A stretch of 60,886 bases of DNA from JAPSGM01 sp036556985 (GCA_036556985.1 DATBIK010000026.1:1-60886); one strand, 5' to 3'; numbered from the stretch's first letter, positions 45,286-53,947 are shown. Notes: generated from the letters alone by a model not told the origin. Numbers and translations are program-made.

Positions 45286-46395
45286 GTGTCCGTCATCGAG
45301 GCTGAATCGGGCTTCCTGAGCCTTGGGCAACCCGTCGCGCGGCGCGTCCTCCAGCAGGCCGCCGCCAGCAATCGGCTGGGCACGACGCTCCTCGTCCACG
45401 GCCCGCGCGGGGCGGGCAAGGGGGCATTCGTCGACGACGTGCTCGCACTGCTGCTGTGCGCGGACGCCGACGTCGCACGCCGCCCCTGCAATGCGTGTCG
45501 GGCCTGTCGCGACGCGCGGGCTCGGGCCCACCCGGACCTCGTCATCGGCTCGCCGGAGCGCTGGCGCGAGGAGCGCTCGACCGGCGAGAGCATCGTGGCC
45601 GCCGCCCGGCGCTGGCTCCTGGCCAGCGCCGGCACCCCCATCGCCGGGGCGCGCCGCGTCATCCTGGTCGAGGGGGTCGACCGTGCCGGCGAGGCCGTCC
45701 AGAACGCCCTGCTCAAGGGGCTCGAGGAACCGTCGAGCCGGCAGCTGTTCGTCCTCGTCGCCGACGACATCGGCCGCGTCCTGCCCACCATCGTCTCCCG
45801 CGCCCAGGGGCTCCGCGTCGGCGCCGTGCCGCGCGCGGAGCTCGCCGCGTGGCTCGTCGACCGCGAGCGACTGCCCGCCGACCAGGCCGATGCGCTGGCC
45901 CGCATCGCCGACGGACTCCCCGGACGCGCCATCGGCTTCGCTCGGCAGCCAGAGCTCGTCGAGTGGCGTCGTCGCACGCAGGCCGAGCTGCTGGCCCTCC
46001 TCGAGCGCGGACGCGCGGACCGCTTCACCACCGTCCGCGACCTCCTCGACGCCGCCCCACCGACCGGGCCGGCGGTCGTCGAGGAGCCCGCCGCGTCCCC
46101 GGACGACGGCGCCCCGGCCCGCCCCGCGGCCGCGGCTCAGCGCGCCGCCGCGCTGGCGATCGTCGATGCCTGGCAGGGGCTCGTGCGCGACCTGCTCGTG
46201 GCGGCCGCGGGCCGCCCGGCCTATGCCCCTTCGACACAGCTGCTGCCCGACCTCGAGGACGCCGCACGGCGCCTGCGACCGGCGGCGCTCGTGGCGTTCG
46301 CCGCGCTCCTCGAGCGCATCCGGGACGGCATTCTCGAGAACGCCGCGCCGCGGCTGGCCCTGGAGCGGGCGATGCTCAGCTGGCCGGACGTGTGA
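45286..46395 (+). CDS. holB: DNA polymerase III delta-prime-type clamp loader subunit
   Basis: A 369-aa AAA+ protein: ESGFLSLGQPVARRVLQQAA, P-loop GPRGAGKGAFVDDVLALL, a zinc site CNACRACRDARARAHPDL, VEGVDRAGEAVQNALLKGLEEP and DIGRVLPTIVSRAQGLRV (the SRC-like motif, here SRAQ). It helps load the beta clamp during replication. The C-terminal third is helical with an Ala/Pro-rich insert. The catalytic Arg of the SRC motif is replaced by Arg-Ala-Gln. First of four overlapping genes. Confidence 0.9.
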   Translation: MSVIEAESGFLSLGQPVARRVLQQAAASNRLGTTLLVHGPRGAGKGAFVDDVLALLLCADADVARRPCNACRACRDARARAHPDLVIGSPERWREERSTGESIVAAARRWLLASAGTPIAGARRVILVEGVDRAGEAVQNALLKGLEEPSSRQLFVLVADDIGRVLPTIVSRAQGLRVGAVPRAELAAWLVDRERLPADQADALARIADGLPGRAIGFARQPELVEWRRRTQAELLALLERGRADRFTTVRDLLDAAPPTGPAVVEEPAASPDDGAPARPAAAAQRAAALAIVDAWQGLVRDLLVAAAGRPAYAPSTQLLPDLEDAARRLRPAALVAFAALLERIRDGILENAAPRLALERAMLSWPDV

Positions 46396-46676
46396 GCCTG
46401 GAGCGAATGGTCGTCCGCGTCGTCGGCCGGGTCCAGGGGGTGGGGTTCCGGTGGTGGGCGCGCACGCGCGCCGAGTCGCTGGGGCTCACCGGGTGGGTGG
46501 CGAACGACGACGATGAGCGCTCGGTGACGCTCGTGGCCGAGGGCCCGCCGCCGCAGCTCGACGAGCTCGAACGGCTGCTGCGCATCGGTCCGTCCAGCGC
46601 GCGGGTCGAGCAGGTGGACGCCAGCCGCGAGCCGGCGTCCGGCACCTTCCAGCGGTTCGAGATCTCGCGCCGATGA
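46392..46676 (+). CDS. acyP: Acylphosphatase
   Basis: A 94-aa enzyme hydrolysing acyl phosphates: RVVGRVQGVGFRWWARTRAE holds the catalytic Arg in the P-loop VQGVGFR, and GLTGWVANDDDERSVTLVAEG the catalytic Asn in GWVAN. Start at GTG 46392, which overlaps the holB stop; ATG 46407 five codons later is an alternative but has its GGAG only 3 nt away. Ends overlapping the next gene's ATG. Confidence 0.93.
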   Translation: MSLERMVVRVVGRVQGVGFRWWARTRAESLGLTGWVANDDDERSVTLVAEGPPPQLDELERLLRIGPSSARVEQVDASREPASGTFQRFEISRR

Positions 46677-47038
46677 ACCTGCGCGCCGTCGGCTGCGCTG
46701 TCGTCGGCGTGGCCGTTTTCGTGGGCCTCGGCGTTTGGGGCCTGTCGCTCGCCTTCCAGGACGCGGAGGGCTGCCCGCCCTCGCTCCAGTGGGAGGACCG
46801 CGCATACGTCGCGGAGGGCACCCCCGCCCCGTCGCCAGACCTCGGACCGGGCGATCCGGTGTACATCGGCTCCACCTTCATGGGCCCCATCACCCGCCGC
46901 ACGTACGGACCGGCGGGCAGCTCGCCATCGACCGATGCGGCCGACCGCCCGTCGCTGATCGCGCTCGACTGTGCGGACGGCACGTTCCAGGTCTATCGCT
47001 GGGACGACGCGCCGACCGGCCCCGACGCCTCGCCGTGA
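46673..47038 (+). CDS. Small membrane-anchored exported protein
   Basis: A 121-aa protein with one N-terminal helix (AVGCAVVGVAVFVGLGVWGL) and an exported part rich in Pro and Thr with three Cys (EGCPPSLQWEDRAY and LDCADGTFQVYRW among them). ATG overlaps the acyP stop; its own stop overlaps the following GTG. It belongs to the holB-acyP-lipid kinase unit by position. No family recognised. Confidence 0.68.
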   Translation: MNLRAVGCAVVGVAVFVGLGVWGLSLAFQDAEGCPPSLQWEDRAYVAEGTPAPSPDLGPGDPVYIGSTFMGPITRRTYGPAGSSPSTDAADRPSLIALDCADGTFQVYRWDDAPTGPDASP

Positions 47039-47985
47039 GCGACCGCCGACCGCTCCTCCTGCTCGTGAACCCGGTCTCGGGCGGCAAGCTCGGGGCGCCG
47101 GACGTGCTCGACGCCGACCCGGAGGCCCTCGAGCCCGGCGCCCTGCTCGCCGCGCTGCGCGACCGCGGGCTGGAGGTGGAGCTGCACGTCCTCGGCGAGG
47201 ACGACGACGCGCCGGCGCTGGCCCGCGCGGCCGCCGAACGCGGCATGGACGTCGTGGCCGGCGGCGGCGACGGGACGGTGGGCCCGGTGGCCGGCGCGCT
47301 GTGCCACACCGAGGCGACGCTCGGGATCCTGGCCATGGGCTCGTGGAACAACGTGGCCATGACGTGTCGCGTGCCGATGGCGCTCGAGCCGGCGCTCGAC
47401 GCCATCGCCCGCGGCGAGGCGACGCGCATCGACACCGGCCTGGCCTGGCACCCGGATGGCGGCCGCGACGCCCCCGACGACGCGCCGCCGGACGACGCGC
47501 AGCGCTTCTTCGAGGCGGCCGGCGTCGGGCTGGACGCGGCCGGCTTCGGCGCCACCCAGGTGGGGGAGCGGCACGGTCTGCTCGCCGCCCTGCGGTCGGC
47601 GTGGCGCGCGCTGCGACGTCGCCGCACGGCGATGCGGCTCGTCGTCGACGGGCGCCGGCTCGGCACGCAGGCGCCGGCGGTCACCGTCTGCAACGGCCCC
47701 TACATGGGCATGGGTTTCGCCATCGCCCCGGAGGCCGATCCCACCGACGGGAAGCTGGACGTCGTTGTCTTCTCCGGCATGACGCGCTGGGCCGTCCTGC
47801 GCCACTGGATCGCCGTGGCGGGCCGCCGGCCGCGGCGGGAGCCACGCATGCGCCGCCTGGATGCCGAGCGGGTGACGATCTCCGGCGTCCGGCGGGTGCT
47901 GCCCGCGCACGCGGACGGCCGCTCCATCGGGACCACGCCGGTCTCCTTCGCGGTCGACCCGGGGGCGCTGCGCGTCTTTCGCTGA
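47035..47985 (+). CDS. Diacylglycerol kinase-like lipid kinase
   Basis: A 316-aa DAGK/YegS-type kinase: LLLVNPVSGGK opens the fold, VVAGGGDGTVGPVAGAL is the nucleotide loop with GGDGT, and GILAMGSWNNVAMTC replaces the usual GTxNDxA (GT to GS). C-terminal beta domain includes APAVTVCNGPYMGMGFAIAP and DPTDGKLDVVVFSGM. Probably phosphorylates a membrane lipid; substrate unknown. GTG overlaps the preceding stop. Confidence 0.88.
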   Translation: MSDRRPLLLLVNPVSGGKLGAPDVLDADPEALEPGALLAALRDRGLEVELHVLGEDDDAPALARAAAERGMDVVAGGGDGTVGPVAGALCHTEATLGILAMGSWNNVAMTCRVPMALEPALDAIARGEATRIDTGLAWHPDGGRDAPDDAPPDDAQRFFEAAGVGLDAAGFGATQVGERHGLLAALRSAWRALRRRRTAMRLVVDGRRLGTQAPAVTVCNGPYMGMGFAIAPEADPTDGKLDVVVFSGMTRWAVLRHWIAVAGRRPRREPRMRRLDAERVTISGVRRVLPAHADGRSIGTTPVSFAVDPGALRVFR

Positions 47986-47991
47986 CGCGGC

Positions 47992-49008
47992 CTAGTCGCG
48001 AATGGCGCCCCAGCCGGCATCGGTCCCGAACAGGCGCTCGTGGGTGGCCAGGGCGTAGCGGTCCGTCATGCCGGCGATGTAGTCGGCGACCTGCACGACC
48101 GGCGGCGCCTCGTGCTGGCGGTAGGTGTCCGGGATCTCGTCGGGGTGCGCGAGGTGGTGCTCCACGAGGTCGTGGAGGATGGCGATCGCCCGCTCCTGGC
48201 GGACCCTCTGCTCGGGCGACTGGTAGACGCGGGCGAACATGAAGTCGCGCAGCTCGTGCATGACGGCCAGGGTGTCCTCGTCCATGCGCACCGCCCCGGC
48301 GCCCAGCGAGTGCTCGATGACGGCCTCGATCATCTCGCCGATCCAGGCGCGCCCGGGCTCCCCGAAACGCGCGACGACGCCCGCCGGGAAGTCGGACGGC
48401 GCGAGCACCCCGGCCCGCATGGCGTCGAGCGCGTCGTGGGTCAGGTACGCGATGCGGTCCGCGTAGCGCACGGTGTGCGCCTCCGGCGTCGCCGGCGGTG
48501 GGGTGATCTTCCACGAGTGGGCACGGATCCCGTCGCGCACCTCCCAGCTCAGGTTGAGGTCCTCGAGCACCTCGAAGATGCGGACGCTCTGCGCGGCGTG
48601 GTGCCAGCCGTCGGGCGGGAAGTACGGCGACAGCGCCTCCTCGCCGGTATGCCCGAACGGGGTATGGCCGACGTCGTGGCCCAGCGCGATCGCCTCGGCC
48701 AAAGGTTCGTTGAGCGATAGCCCGGCCGCCAGCGAGCGGGCGATCTGCGACACCTGCAGGGTGTGGGTCAGGCGGGTGATGAAGTGGTCCCCGTCGGGGT
48801 GCAGGAAGACCTGGGTCTTGTGCTTCAGCCGGCGGAAGGCCTTGGCGTGCACGATCCGGTCACGGTCGCGCTCGAACGCGGTGCGATACGGGTCGGGCGC
48901 CTCCTCCCTGGCCCGGCCGCGGCTCTGCGCCGAGCGGGTGGCGGAGGGGCTCAGCCGCTCCTCCTCCGCCTCGCGGGCACCCCGGTCGCGCCGGATGAAG
49001 GCCTGCAT
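47992..49008 (-). CDS. dgt: Deoxyguanosinetriphosphate triphosphohydrolase-like HD protein
   Basis: A 338-aa Dgt-like enzyme that removes triphosphate from dNTPs. HD-domain sites: FRRLKHKTQVFLHPDGDHFITRLTHTLQV (H and R), LAEAIALGHDVGHTPFGHTGEE (H-D pair), GIRAHSWK and DRIAYLTHDALDAMRAG. Length equals the short dgt-like class. ATG begins the conserved MQAFIRRDRG; upstream extension of 48 codons reads the repeat element and is not used. The bases before the ATG are CATCGGTCC, the reverse complement of the GGACCGATG start context seen elsewhere. Confidence 0.93.
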   Translation of the reverse strand: MQAFIRRDRGAREAEEERLSPSATRSAQSRGRAREEAPDPYRTAFERDRDRIVHAKAFRRLKHKTQVFLHPDGDHFITRLTHTLQVSQIARSLAAGLSLNEPLAEAIALGHDVGHTPFGHTGEEALSPYFPPDGWHHAAQSVRIFEVLEDLNLSWEVRDGIRAHSWKITPPPATPEAHTVRYADRIAYLTHDALDAMRAGVLAPSDFPAGVVARFGEPGRAWIGEMIEAVIEHSLGAGAVRMDEDTLAVMHELRDFMFARVYQSPEQRVRQERAIAILHDLVEHHLAHPDEIPDTYRQHEAPPVVQVADYIAGMTDRYALATHERLFGTDAGWGAIRD

Positions 49009-49051
49009 GGACCGATGATGCCCGACCCATGAAGCTCGATGCCGTGTGAAG

Positions 49052-49239
49052 TGGCCTGCTGTATCGGGCCATATCGCGCCAGAGTCGACTTTCAGGCCGT
49101 GAATGGCCTGCTGTACGGGGCCACCTGGAGCACGAGGCGCGCCAATTGGCACACCTCACGCTCGCGGTGGCCTGCTGTACCAGGCCAAACTGCGCCGGAG
49201 ATCGGGCTCAGGCGTCAAATGGCCCGCTGTATCGGGCCA
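49052..49239 (+). repeat. Four-palindrome intergenic element, copy C
   Basis: Palindromes at 49052-49071, 49104-49123, 49168-49187 and 49220-49239; distances 52, 64 and 52 bp, as in copies A and B. The third one (TGGCCTGCTGTACCAGGCCA) keeps pairing through paired changes in both arms. The 44-nt middle spacer retains AGCACGAGGCGCGCC and CTCACGCTCGCGG, as in copy A. It fills the gap between dgt and a small stress-type gene, ending 24 bp from the latter's stop. Confidence 0.9.
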
Positions 49240-49262
49240 GACCCGGCCGCGCGTGTGATGGG

Positions 49263-49424
49263 TCAGTCGTCGTCCTTCTTCGTCTCGCCCTTCTCGGCGC
49301 GCTCCTTGTTCACGGTGCGGGCCGCGCGCTCCTCCGCCTCGTCCTTGCTCACGCCGCGATCCTCGTACGAGTCCTTGATGTGCTCGTACTGTCGCTCGCG
49401 CTTGTCGCTCCAACCTTCCGGCAT
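49263..49424 (-). CDS. Small charged protein of the 'plasmid stabilisation/Rho-N-like' type
   Basis: A 53-aa hydrophilic protein beginning MPEGWSDKRERQYEHIKDSY and containing EDRGVSKDEAEERAARTVNK and RAEKGETKKDDD. Proteins with the MPEGWSDKRERQYEHIK start are widespread, often annotated as plasmid stabilisation or Rho termination factor N-domain-like, and many are stress-linked; true function unknown. GGGGAG stands 7 nt before the ATG. Divergent from the SRPBCC gene. Confidence 0.85.
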   Translation of the reverse strand: MPEGWSDKRERQYEHIKDSYEDRGVSKDEAEERAARTVNKERAEKGETKKDDD

Positions 49425-49551
49425 GTCCGTACTCCCCTGCGTCCTCGGACCGGCATGGACCGACGTCAGCAGCGCGCGTGCCACGCCGGTGGCCCGCCGC
49501 TTGCAACGAAGGTCCGCGGAACAACGAAGCAATCCCGCATAGGAGCACGCA

Positions 49552-50016
49552 ATGAGCACCGTCGAGAAGTCAATCGACGTCAACGTCCCGATCCGCACCG
49601 CATACGACCAGTGGACCCAGTTCGAGGAATTCCCGCGCTTCATGGAGGGCGTGAAGTCGGTCACCCAGGCCGATGACACCCATCTCCGCTGGGTCGCCGA
49701 GGTCGCCGGCCAGGAGAAGGCATGGGACGCCGAGATCACTGAGCAGCATCCGGACGAGCGGGTCGCGTGGACGAGCACGAGCGGCGCGCGCAACGCCGGC
49801 GTCGTGACGTTCCACCGGCTCGACGACAACACCACGCGGGTCATGCTCCAGCTGGATGCCGACCCCGAGGGCCTCGTGGAGAACGTCGGCGATGCGCTCG
49901 GCTTCCTCGACCGCCGCGTCGAAGGCGACCTCGAGCGCTTCAAGGAGTTCATCGAGTCGCGCGGCGTCGAGACCGGCGCCTGGCGCGGCGAGGTCGAGAG
50001 CCCCTCGGCCCGCTGA
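49552..50016 (+). CDS. SRPBCC-family (START-like) protein
   Basis: A 154-aa protein: MSTVEKSIDVNVPIRTAYDQ, WTQFEEFPRFMEGVKSVTQ, DERVAWTSTSGARNAGVVTF and EGLVENVGDALGFLDRRVEG are typical of polyketide_cyc2-type SRPBCC proteins, which form a hydrophobic ligand pocket. Ligand unknown. AGGAG 7 nt before the ATG; upstream it shares GGAACAAC and CCCGCATA with the 24-aa peptide gene at 56103. Followed 13 bp later by a disordered acidic protein. Confidence 0.9.
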   Translation: MSTVEKSIDVNVPIRTAYDQWTQFEEFPRFMEGVKSVTQADDTHLRWVAEVAGQEKAWDAEITEQHPDERVAWTSTSGARNAGVVTFHRLDDNTTRVMLQLDADPEGLVENVGDALGFLDRRVEGDLERFKEFIESRGVETGAWRGEVESPSAR

Positions 50017-50029
50017 GGAGGATGCCTCC

Positions 50030-50434
50030 ATGGATGATCGGGAGCGCCCCGAGCAGCTCGGGGGAATGACCGGAGCGACCGGACGACTCACGCCCGACGA
50101 CCCGGACGGCGCGTTCGTCCCGGCCGAGACGCGCGAGGTCACGGACGCCGAGGCCGCTCGCGACATCACCGCGGCGGTCCATCGCCGCCGCGAGGACCGC
50201 GTGGCGGAGGAGCCGGACGAACCCGGCAACCTCCGAGCGCGCGGGGAGGCGACGCCGCCGAACGACCGCGACGGCGGCTACGGATCGGAGCACGGCCTGG
50301 CCGGCGACGATCCTGCCTACCGCGAGGAGGAGCACCTCCCGCCGCCACCGCTCGACCCGGCGCCCGGGCACGCGCCGGGAGCGACCCGGATCGGCGGTGA
50401 CGAGGTCCGCTCCCCGGAGGACGAGCACTTCTAG
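50030..50434 (+). CDS. Acidic, probably disordered protein
   Basis: A 134-aa protein very rich in Asp, Glu, Pro and Gly (PDDPDGAFVPAETREVTDAE, PNDRDGGYGSEHGLAGDDP, EEEHLPPPPLDPAPGHAPG) without hydrophobic core. GAGGAGG 8 nt before the ATG is a strong ribosome site, which argues that it is expressed. Such proteins near stress genes are often desiccation- or osmoprotective, but that is a guess. Confidence 0.65.
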   Translation: MDDRERPEQLGGMTGATGRLTPDDPDGAFVPAETREVTDAEAARDITAAVHRRREDRVAEEPDEPGNLRARGEATPPNDRDGGYGSEHGLAGDDPAYREEEHLPPPPLDPAPGHAPGATRIGGDEVRSPEDEHF

Positions 50435-50468
50435 GCAGTCGCCACGCCGGCGCGCGGCGGGGTCGTGC

Positions 50469-50474
50469 TAAGGT
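50469..50474 (+). promoter_or_regulatory. -10-like TAAGGT before the EamA gene
   Basis: TAAGGT is followed 8 nt later by the TTG chosen as start; no Shine-Dalgarno is present, in line with a leaderless mRNA. Confidence 0.35.
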
Positions 50475-50482
50475 GGCCGGCT

Positions 50483-51463
50483 TTGGAACCGATCACCGAC
50501 GAGCCGATCCGCCGCGGGCCAACCCCCGCGCGTCCGCACACCGAGCGCGAACGCCTCGTCGCCGCGGCCGAGACGCTGCTCGTCACCTTCCTGTGGGCCA
50601 CGTCCTGGGTGCTCATCAAGGTCGGGCTCAACGACCTCGACCTCCAGCCGGTGTCGTTCGCCGGCCTGCGCTACGTCCTGGCCGCCGCGATCCTGGCGCC
50701 GCTCGGCTGGCGCGCGATCAGGGGCGTGCATCGCCGCGGGGAGCGCGGTCTCGACCGGCGGCTGCTGCTCCATGTCGGTGCGCTGGGACTGTTCCTGTAC
50801 GCCCTGGCCCAGGGCGCCCAGTTCGCAGCGCTGGCGGTCCTGCCGGCGGCGAGCGTTGGCCTCGTGCTGGCCTCGATCCCGATCTGGGTCGGCGCGGTGG
50901 CCTGGGCCCGCGGCGAGGAGGCTGCCAGCCGTTGGCAGGTGGTGGGCATCGGCGTCCTGGTGGCCGGCGTGGCGCTGTACTTCGGCGGCTTCGACCCGGG
51001 CACGTCCGGCTGGATCGGCCTGGGCGCGGCAGTGCTGTGCGCCGCCGCCTCGACGATCGGCCAGCACCTGTCCCGCGACCTGAACCGCGACGCGCAGGCC
51101 CGCCTGGGCGGGCCCATCGGCCTGACCGCCCTGTCGATGGCGGTCGGCAGCGTCCTGCTGCTGGGGGTTGGCGTGTGGCTGGAGGGCTGGCCACGGCTCG
51201 ACCTGGCCGGGTGGCTCATCGTGGGGTGGCTGGCGGCGGTGAACACCGCCTTCGCGTTCACGCTCTACAACCGCACGCTCCGGGTCCTCACCGCGGTGGA
51301 GTCGAGCGTCATCGTCAACCTGCTGCTCGTCATGGTCGCCGCCATGGCCTGGACCTTCCTTGGCGAGGCGCTCGACGTGCGGCAGATCGCCGGGCTGGGG
51401 CTGGCGACCGTAGGTGTCCTCGTCGTGCAGATCGCCCCGCGCTGGGAGCGGCGCGCCGCCTAG
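50483..51463 (+). CDS. EamA/DMT-superfamily transporter
   Basis: A 326-aa membrane protein with two EamA repeats of five helices each: LLVTFLWATSWVLIKVGLND, VSFAGLRYVLAAAILAPLGW, AALAVLPAASVGLVLASIPI, then GPIGLTALSMAVGSVLLLGV, AAVNTAFAFTLYNRTLRVLT and MAWTFLGEALDVRQIAGLGL. The family exports amino acids, nucleobases or drugs. TTG start chosen after the TAAGGT box, omitting six codons. Its stop overlaps the stop of the convergent phnE gene (CTAG palindrome), so the two transcripts meet end to end. Confidence 0.9.
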   Translation: MEPITDEPIRRGPTPARPHTERERLVAAAETLLVTFLWATSWVLIKVGLNDLDLQPVSFAGLRYVLAAAILAPLGWRAIRGVHRRGERGLDRRLLLHVGALGLFLYALAQGAQFAALAVLPAASVGLVLASIPIWVGAVAWARGEEAASRWQVVGIGVLVAGVALYFGGFDPGTSGWIGLGAAVLCAAASTIGQHLSRDLNRDAQARLGGPIGLTALSMAVGSVLLLGVGVWLEGWPRLDLAGWLIVGWLAAVNTAFAFTLYNRTLRVLTAVESSVIVNLLLVMVAAMAWTFLGEALDVRQIAGLGLATVGVLVVQIAPRWERRAA

Positions 51464-52359
51464 GCTGCGGCCACGTCCGCGATCTCGGGCTGCTCCACGA
51501 CCTCGCCGCGGACCCGTGCCTCCGCGCCCTCGATGATCCGCCGCCGCAGCCAGCCGGACAGGGTGTCGACCAGGATCGTGGCGACCACGACCACGATCAC
51601 CGCCGTTCCGGCGAGCGAGTAGCGGTGGAAGGCGATCGTCTGCTGGAGCTGGAACCCGATGCCTCCCGCCCCGACCACGCCGAGGATGGCGGCAGCCCGG
51701 ATGTTGATCTCGAAGCGGTAGAGCCAGAACGCGATGATCTCGGGGAGCACCTGGGGCAGGACGCCCCAGCGCTGGACCTGGAGCGGACGCGCGCCCGTCG
51801 CCCGCGCGGCCTCGACCGGACCGGGGTCGATGCCCTCGACGACCTCGGCCGTCAGCTTTCCGAGGGTGCCGACCGAGTGGAGGCCGATGGCAAGCGCGCC
51901 GGCCACCGGCCCGAGCCCGGCGATGGGGATGAAGATGGCGATGGCGAGCACCACCTCGGGGAAGGCGCGGATCGCGTTGAGCACCTGGCGGATGAGGTTC
52001 GAGACGAGCCCGGAGGACACGTTCTTCGCCGCGAAGAAGCCGAGCGGCAGCGACAGGATCGCCCCGATCACGGTGCCCACCCAGGCGATCTCGAGCGACT
52101 GGATCATGCCGCCGGAGGTCGTGAGCTCGAAGGCCCCGTCCTCGACCGTGAAGCCGATGGCGTCGTCAAGGTAGGCCCAGTCCGGGCCTGGATCGAGGAA
52201 CATCTCGTAGAAGAGGCGCCCGAGACCGCCGGGCAGCTCCAGGATCTCCGCCGGGTCGATTCCAATCGTCAGTGCCGCCCAGGCGACGAGGAGCGCCGCC
52301 CCGAGGAGCGCCAGGTGGCGCTTCAGGCTTGAGGGACGCTCCGGCCGGGCGACGGTCAC
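51460..52359 (-). CDS. phnE: Phosphonate/phosphate ABC transporter permease 2
   Basis: A 299-aa PhnE: ETSFKIAVVGTV-like region, ALNAIRAFPEVVLAIAIFIP, PVAGALAIGLHSVGTLGKLT and the binding loop EGIDPGPVEAARATGARPLQ, VLPQVLPEIIAFWLYRFEIN. GTG start overlaps the stop of the other permease gene. The extra 30 residues at each end are not conserved. Together with its partner it forms the membrane channel. Confidence 0.9.
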   Translation of the reverse strand: MTVARPERPSSLKRHLALLGAALLVAWAALTIGIDPAEILELPGGLGRLFYEMFLDPGPDWAYLDDAIGFTVEDGAFELTTSGGMIQSLEIAWVGTVIGAILSLPLGFFAAKNVSSGLVSNLIRQVLNAIRAFPEVVLAIAIFIPIAGLGPVAGALAIGLHSVGTLGKLTAEVVEGIDPGPVEAARATGARPLQVQRWGVLPQVLPEIIAFWLYRFEINIRAAAILGVVGAGGIGFQLQQTIAFHRYSLAGTAVIVVVVATILVDTLSGWLRRRIIEGAEARVRGEVVEQPEIADVAAA

Positions 52360-53165
52360 ACGAGCCTCCGGCGGAGCCAGATGGAGATCGTCTCGATGAT
52401 GAACACGAACACGAACAGCTCGACCACGATGACGGAGACGTTGCTCCAGTTGAAGAAGCGGTACTGGAGGAAGATGAGGTTGCCGATGCCTCCGGCGCCG
52501 ACGATGCCGAGGACCGCCGAGGCGCGGATGTTCAGCTCGAAGGTGTAGAGCGAGTAGGCGACGTAGTTCGGCAGCACCTGGGGCAGGACCGACCAGCGCA
52601 CGGTCTGCATCCGGTTCGCACCACCGGCGCGCGCGGCCTCGATCGGCCCGGTGTCGACGCCGTCGACCGTCTCCGACAGGAGCTTGGCCACGACGCCGAT
52701 GTTGAACATGACGAGCGCCGCCACTCCGGCGAGCGGCCCGATGCTGACGGCGGCGACGAAGATGAGGGCGTAGAGGAAATCGGGGATGGCCCGTACGACG
52801 CTGAGCAGGCTGCGGTCGGCCAGGAAAACGGCGAGGTTCGGCGCCGTCACGCGTGAGGCCAGGAACGCGACCGGCAGCGCGACCGCGCAGCCGATGACCG
52901 ACGCCACGACCGCGATCTTGAACGTTTCGAGCATGGGGTCGACGGTGCGCGGCAGGAACTCCCAGTTCGGGTCCAGGAGCTCGCCGAAGATCCCGGCACC
53001 GCGGGTGATGCTGTCGGCCAGGGCCCCGATGTCGAGCCCGATGCCGAACGGCTCGAACAGCGCCGCCCAGGTGATGACGAGGAAGGCGACGATTCCGAGC
53101 GGGACGACCGGCGAGGGTCGCGGCTTCGCCGGGCGCGCGGTGGCCGTGCCGGCGGGAAGGCTCAT
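52356..53165 (-). CDS. phnE: Phosphonate/phosphate ABC transporter permease 1
   Basis: A 269-aa PhnE: ETFKIAVVASVIGCAVALPV, SVVRAIPDFLYALIFVAAVS, GPLAGVAALVMFNIGVVAKL and VDGVDTGPIEAARAGGANRM, VLPQVLPNYVAYSLYTFELN. Its sequence is a clear paralogue of the second permease, so the channel is probably a heterodimer. Overlaps phnC and the second permease by 4 nt each. Confidence 0.93.
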   Translation of the reverse strand: MSLPAGTATARPAKPRPSPVVPLGIVAFLVITWAALFEPFGIGLDIGALADSITRGAGIFGELLDPNWEFLPRTVDPMLETFKIAVVASVIGCAVALPVAFLASRVTAPNLAVFLADRSLLSVVRAIPDFLYALIFVAAVSIGPLAGVAALVMFNIGVVAKLLSETVDGVDTGPIEAARAGGANRMQTVRWSVLPQVLPNYVAYSLYTFELNIRASAVLGIVGAGGIGNLIFLQYRFFNWSNVSVIVVELFVFVFIIETISIWLRRRLV

Positions 53166-53947
53166 ATGGCGACCGCGGGAGCCGCCTCGCCCATGACGTC
53201 GTCGGCGGTCAGGGAGCGACCGTAGATGTCCCGGAACACGTGCTCGTCGGCCTGCGCGCCGGTTCCGTCGTAGACGAGCTCACCGGCCCGCAGCCCGATG
53301 ATCCGCTGACCGTAGACCTTGGCGAGGTCGAGGAAGTGGAGGTTCACGATGGTCGTGATGCCCAGATCGCGGTTGATGCGCTGCAGGTCGCGCATGATCA
53401 CGTGGCTGGTCGGGGGATCGAGGCTGGCGACCGGCTCGTCGGCGAGGAGGATGGTCGGCTCCTGGGCTAGTGCCCGCGCGATCCCGACGCGCTGCTGCTG
53501 TCCGCCGGACAGGTTGGCGGCGCGGACGTAGGCCTTCTCCACGATGCCCACCCGTTCGAGGGCGCGCATCGCGACCTCGACGTCGTCAGGCCGATACCAT
53601 CCGATCAGGGAGCGCAGCGTGCCGGTGCTGTGCAGCCGCCCCATGAGGACGTTGTTCAGCACGCTGGTGCGCTTCACGAGGTTGAAGGTCTGGAAGATCA
53701 TTCCGATCTTCGAGCGCAGCTGGCGCAGCTGGCGAGCGTTCGCGGTCCGCACGCTCACGTCGTCGATGGTGACGTCGCCGCTCGTGAGCGGGACGAGGCC
53801 GTTGATGGCGCGAATGAGCGTGGACTTGCCGGCGCCGGAGAGCCCGACGATGACCATCATCTGACCGTCGGGGATCTCGAGCGTCAGGTCCTTCAGGGCG
53901 TGGACGCCGCCGGGATAGGTGACCGAGGCATTCTCGAAGCGAATCAT
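53162..53947 (-). CDS. phnC: Phosphonate/phosphate ABC transporter ATPase
   Basis: A 261-aa ABC ATPase: Walker A GLSGAGKSTLIRAINGLVPL, QTFNLVKRTSVLNNVLMGRL, signature NLSGGQQQRVGIARALAQEP, Walker B ILLADEPVASLDP and VNLHFLDLAKVYGQRIIGL, all PhnC-specific. It powers uptake of phosphonate, phosphite or phosphate. A strong hairpin separates it from phnD. Confidence 0.95.
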   Translation of the reverse strand: MIRFENASVTYPGGVHALKDLTLEIPDGQMMVIVGLSGAGKSTLIRAINGLVPLTSGDVTIDDVSVRTANARQLRQLRSKIGMIFQTFNLVKRTSVLNNVLMGRLHSTGTLRSLIGWYRPDDVEVAMRALERVGIVEKAYVRAANLSGGQQQRVGIARALAQEPTILLADEPVASLDPPTSHVIMRDLQRINRDLGITTIVNLHFLDLAKVYGQRIIGLRAGELVYDGTGAQADEHVFRDIYGRSLTADDVMGEAAPAVAI

